Shown piece after piece: positions 63,508 through 64,000 of a stretch of 64,000 nucleotides of DNA. The DNA comes from Prosopocoilus inquinatus (lineage: Eukaryota; Arthropoda; Insecta; Coleoptera; Lucanidae): NCBI GenBank assembly GCA_036172665.1, contig CM069880.1, positions 4,776,501 to 4,840,500 of the forward strand, in the 5' to 3' direction. A model generated the notes under the pieces. The model made no database searches. It had not been told where the DNA came from and worked only from the letters and a program-made list of their open reading frames with translations. Positions within the stretch are counted from its first letter, which is position 1, and every line of letters begins with the position of its first letter. Position numbers and translations under genes: made by a program.

Positions 63508-64000
63508 TAGTTTTGAGCGAAACAACAAGTATTAGCGTTGTTCCTGTGATGTATCTAATCGATCCTTACTTATCTAATATGTTATTTGACGTTTCAATGG
63601 ACTCCAGTAACTCTGATGTGAGATACGAAGTTCTCGCACTCAGCGGAAGCTGGAAATAGTTTTGAACGAAATAACACGTATTAGCGTTGTTCCTGTGATG
63701 TATCTAATCGATCCTTACTTATCTATCATGTTATTTGACGTTACGATGGACTCCAGTAACTCTGATGTGAGATACGAAGTTTTCGGACGCAGCGGAAGCT
63801 GGAAATAGTTTTGAACGAAACAACACGTATTAGCGTTGTTCCTGTGATGTATCTAATCGATCCTTACTAATCTATCATGTTATTTGACGTTACGATGGAC
63901 TCCAGTAACTCTGATGTGAGATACGAAGTTTTCGGACGCAGCGGAAGCTGGAAATAGTTTTGAACGAAATAACACGTATTAGCGTTGTTCCTGTGAAGTA

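Larger units (their letters stand above)
17818..64000. repeat. 149-bp satellite array, segment 3 (about 310 monomers)
   Basis: The monomer register continues from 14285 as if the retrotransposon were absent. Units are the same 149-bp A and B types plus recurring derivatives: GATGTACTCCAGCAACTC, GTCATTTGACGATACG, TAATTGACGTTCCAACGG, GTATCTCTGATATGAG and GGACTCCTGTAAC. These derivatives recur in a fixed order, showing multi-monomer blocks. Uniformity increases to the right, and beyond about 38 kb long stretches repeat almost without change. The array runs off the end of the window. Confidence 0.98.

Noticed and set aside
1..64000. CRISPR array or prokaryotic repeat region
   Set aside because: Repeats are 149 bp and directly abutting with no unique spacers, and there are no cas genes. 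The non-LTR retrotransposon shows the DNA is eukaryotic.
1..64000. Tandem gene cluster such as 5S rRNA, histone or tRNA repeats
   Set aside because: The monomer has no 5S A/C boxes that I can recognise, no tRNA-like cloverleaf and no open frame. It is too short for a histone or rDNA unit.

Overview
This window is a eukaryotic, most likely insect, satellite-DNA array with two interruptions. About 59 kb of the 64 kb is a head-to-tail tandem repeat of a 149-bp monomer. I estimate just under 400 copies, all in one orientation. The monomer is about 40% G+C, is not depleted in CpG, and has stop codons that close every frame. No host gene, tRNA, rRNA, CRISPR array or bacterial-type operon is visible. 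The insect assignment is an inference. It rests on the non-LTR retrotransposon and on short sequence phrases in the first interruption that resemble insect interspersed repeats.

Layout: (1) 1-4466 satellite, about 30 monomers and relatively diverged, with a segment repeated at a 15-monomer (2235-bp) offset. (2) 4467-5906 is non-satellite DNA of about 1.44 kb. It probably includes a decayed transposable element, and the satellite resumes out of phase after it. (3) 5907-14285 satellite, about 56 monomers. (4) 14286-17817 is a 5'-truncated CR1/L2-like (Jockey superfamily) non-LTR retrotransposon on the minus strand. It keeps the C-terminal tail of ORF1, the apurinic-endonuclease half of ORF2, the reverse-transcriptase half of ORF2 (separated by a one-base frame break), a 3' UTR and an (AAAT)n-type tail. 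The satellite continues in exact phase on both sides of it. (5) 17818-64000 satellite, about 310 monomers.

Two main monomer types tend to alternate, giving a 298-bp basal dimer. They differ mainly in two short windows: type A has TTACGATGG and TTTTCGGACGCAGCGG, and type B has TTTCAACGG and TTCTCGCACTCAGCAG. Longer hierarchical repeats lie on top: 3-, 7-, 8-, 15- and 17-monomer blocks, and on the right a 62-monomer (about 9.2-kb) higher-order unit present in nearly identical copies. That unit contains a tandem 17-mer (2533 bp) and differs between copies by whole-monomer gains of 4 and 12 monomers. Distances between rare landmark variants reconcile to the base.

Homogeneity increases from left to right, and both foreign insertions are in the left quarter. 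This is what is expected of an array edge giving way to a recently amplified core, perhaps pericentromeric or centromeric heterochromatin. The only coding remnants belong to the retrotransposon, which appears dead in this copy.
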